In this document: positions 63,874-64,000 of the stretch, piece by piece
How the letters are laid out: each line of letters starts with the position of its first letter
How positions within the stretch are numbered: position 1 is the first letter of the stretch
From: Bacteroidales bacterium
GTDB taxonomy: Bacteria > Bacteroidota > Bacteroidia > Bacteroidales > Tenuifilaceae
Direction of reading: 5' to 3'
Length of the DNA stretch: 64,000 nt
NCBI GenBank assembly: GCA_013141385.1
Contig: JABFRB010000016.1
Span: forward strand, 288,080 to 352,079
Translations under genes and position numbers: made by a program
The notes under the pieces: generated by a model
The model's input: the letters and a program-made list of their open reading frames with translations, nothing else
Told to the model about the DNA's origin: nothing
Databases searched by the model: none

Positions 63874-64000
63874 TGTCTTGTCCTAAAATAGGTTGACAAA
63901 AAACCAAACAAAATGTCAACTTAAAACAGGATTAACATGAGAACAGTAAACCGCTACACGGACGAATTCAAGAAAAATGTGGTAAAAGAAGTTTTGGAGG
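63874..64000 (+). mobile_element. Left end of an IS3-family insertion sequence (truncated by window)
   Basis: The probable left terminal repeat starts TGTCTTGTCCTAAAATAGG at 63874, beginning with TG as in IS3 elements. A GTTGACA / TGTCAAC inverted pair lies just inside it, and the first transposase frame starts at 63937. The exact end is inferred, since the right end and target duplication lie outside the window. Confidence 0.7.
63937..64000 (+). CDS. IS3-family transposase OrfA, N-terminal fragment (runs off window)
   Basis: The first 21 codons read MRTVNRYTDEFKKNVVKEVL..., the typical opening of the helix-turn-helix OrfA of IS3-family elements (YTDEFK-x-x-VV-x-E). The gene continues past position 64000. 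Confidence 0.8.
   Translation, partial: MRTVNRYTDEFKKNVVKEVLE

Overview
The window looks like a chromosomal segment from an AT-rich member of the Bacteroidota. The order is not certain, although a Bacteroidales/Marinilabiliales-type anaerobe or sediment bacterium fits. Signs of this are a cytochrome-b type SdhCAB/FrdCAB set, C-terminal sorting domains and a PorZ homologue of the type IX secretion system (T9SS), Bacteroidota-type -7 promoter boxes (TAnnTTTG), paired ExbD genes and a DUF6427 gene beside purD. No rRNA, tRNA or CRISPR array was seen.

Layout. 0-3.6 kb: succinate dehydrogenase/fumarate reductase operon closed by a strong terminator. 3.6-11 kb: mostly minus-strand exported proteins, including two tandem paralogous secreted caspases (C14), a one-repeat DUF1456 protein and an alpha/beta hydrolase. 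11.5-18.2 kb: an energy-transduction operon (small membrane protein, PstS-like lipoprotein, TPR protein, ExbB, two ExbD, TonB) ended by a terminator. 18.2-22.7 kb: HflX, an M28 peptidase, a TPR-hydrolase, and a PqqD-like plus lasso-B2-like pair without a visible precursor. 23-30.2 kb: two large repetitive exported proteins. 30.3-32.6 kb: PurD and DUF6427. 32.6-50 kb: a signalling block with two paralogous Cache-HAMP-GAF-PAS proteins lacking an output domain, a TPR-SpoIIE phosphatase, a propeller/adenylate-cyclase/HD fusion flanked by two universal stress proteins, and housekeeping enzymes (PHP phosphoesterase, DnaQ/GIY-YIG nuclease, dGTPase). 50-55.6 kb: RdgB, PorZ, RecO and a polysaccharide flippase.

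55.7-64 kb is an accessory region. It holds a PIN toxin-antitoxin pair, a VOC lipoprotein, a MNT/HEPN pair whose HEPN gene carries an in-frame stop, and two overlapping DNA methyltransferase genes. The larger methyltransferase has a possible nuclease-like C-terminus. These modules are separated by a family of palindromic elements. One forms a three-copy array of about 203 bp per unit, with hairpins that would carry UUCG- and GNRA-type tetraloops if transcribed from the plus strand. Further right are a 17-unit 21-bp tandem repeat in perfect register, a small conserved hypothetical gene, five CCCC/GGGG hairpin repeats, and the left end of an IS3-family insertion sequence cut by the window edge.

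The most notable items are the cyclase-HD fusion, the structured repeat array, the 21-bp repeat in strict phase, the broken HEPN gene and the two-methyltransferase module with an operator-like site over its promoter.
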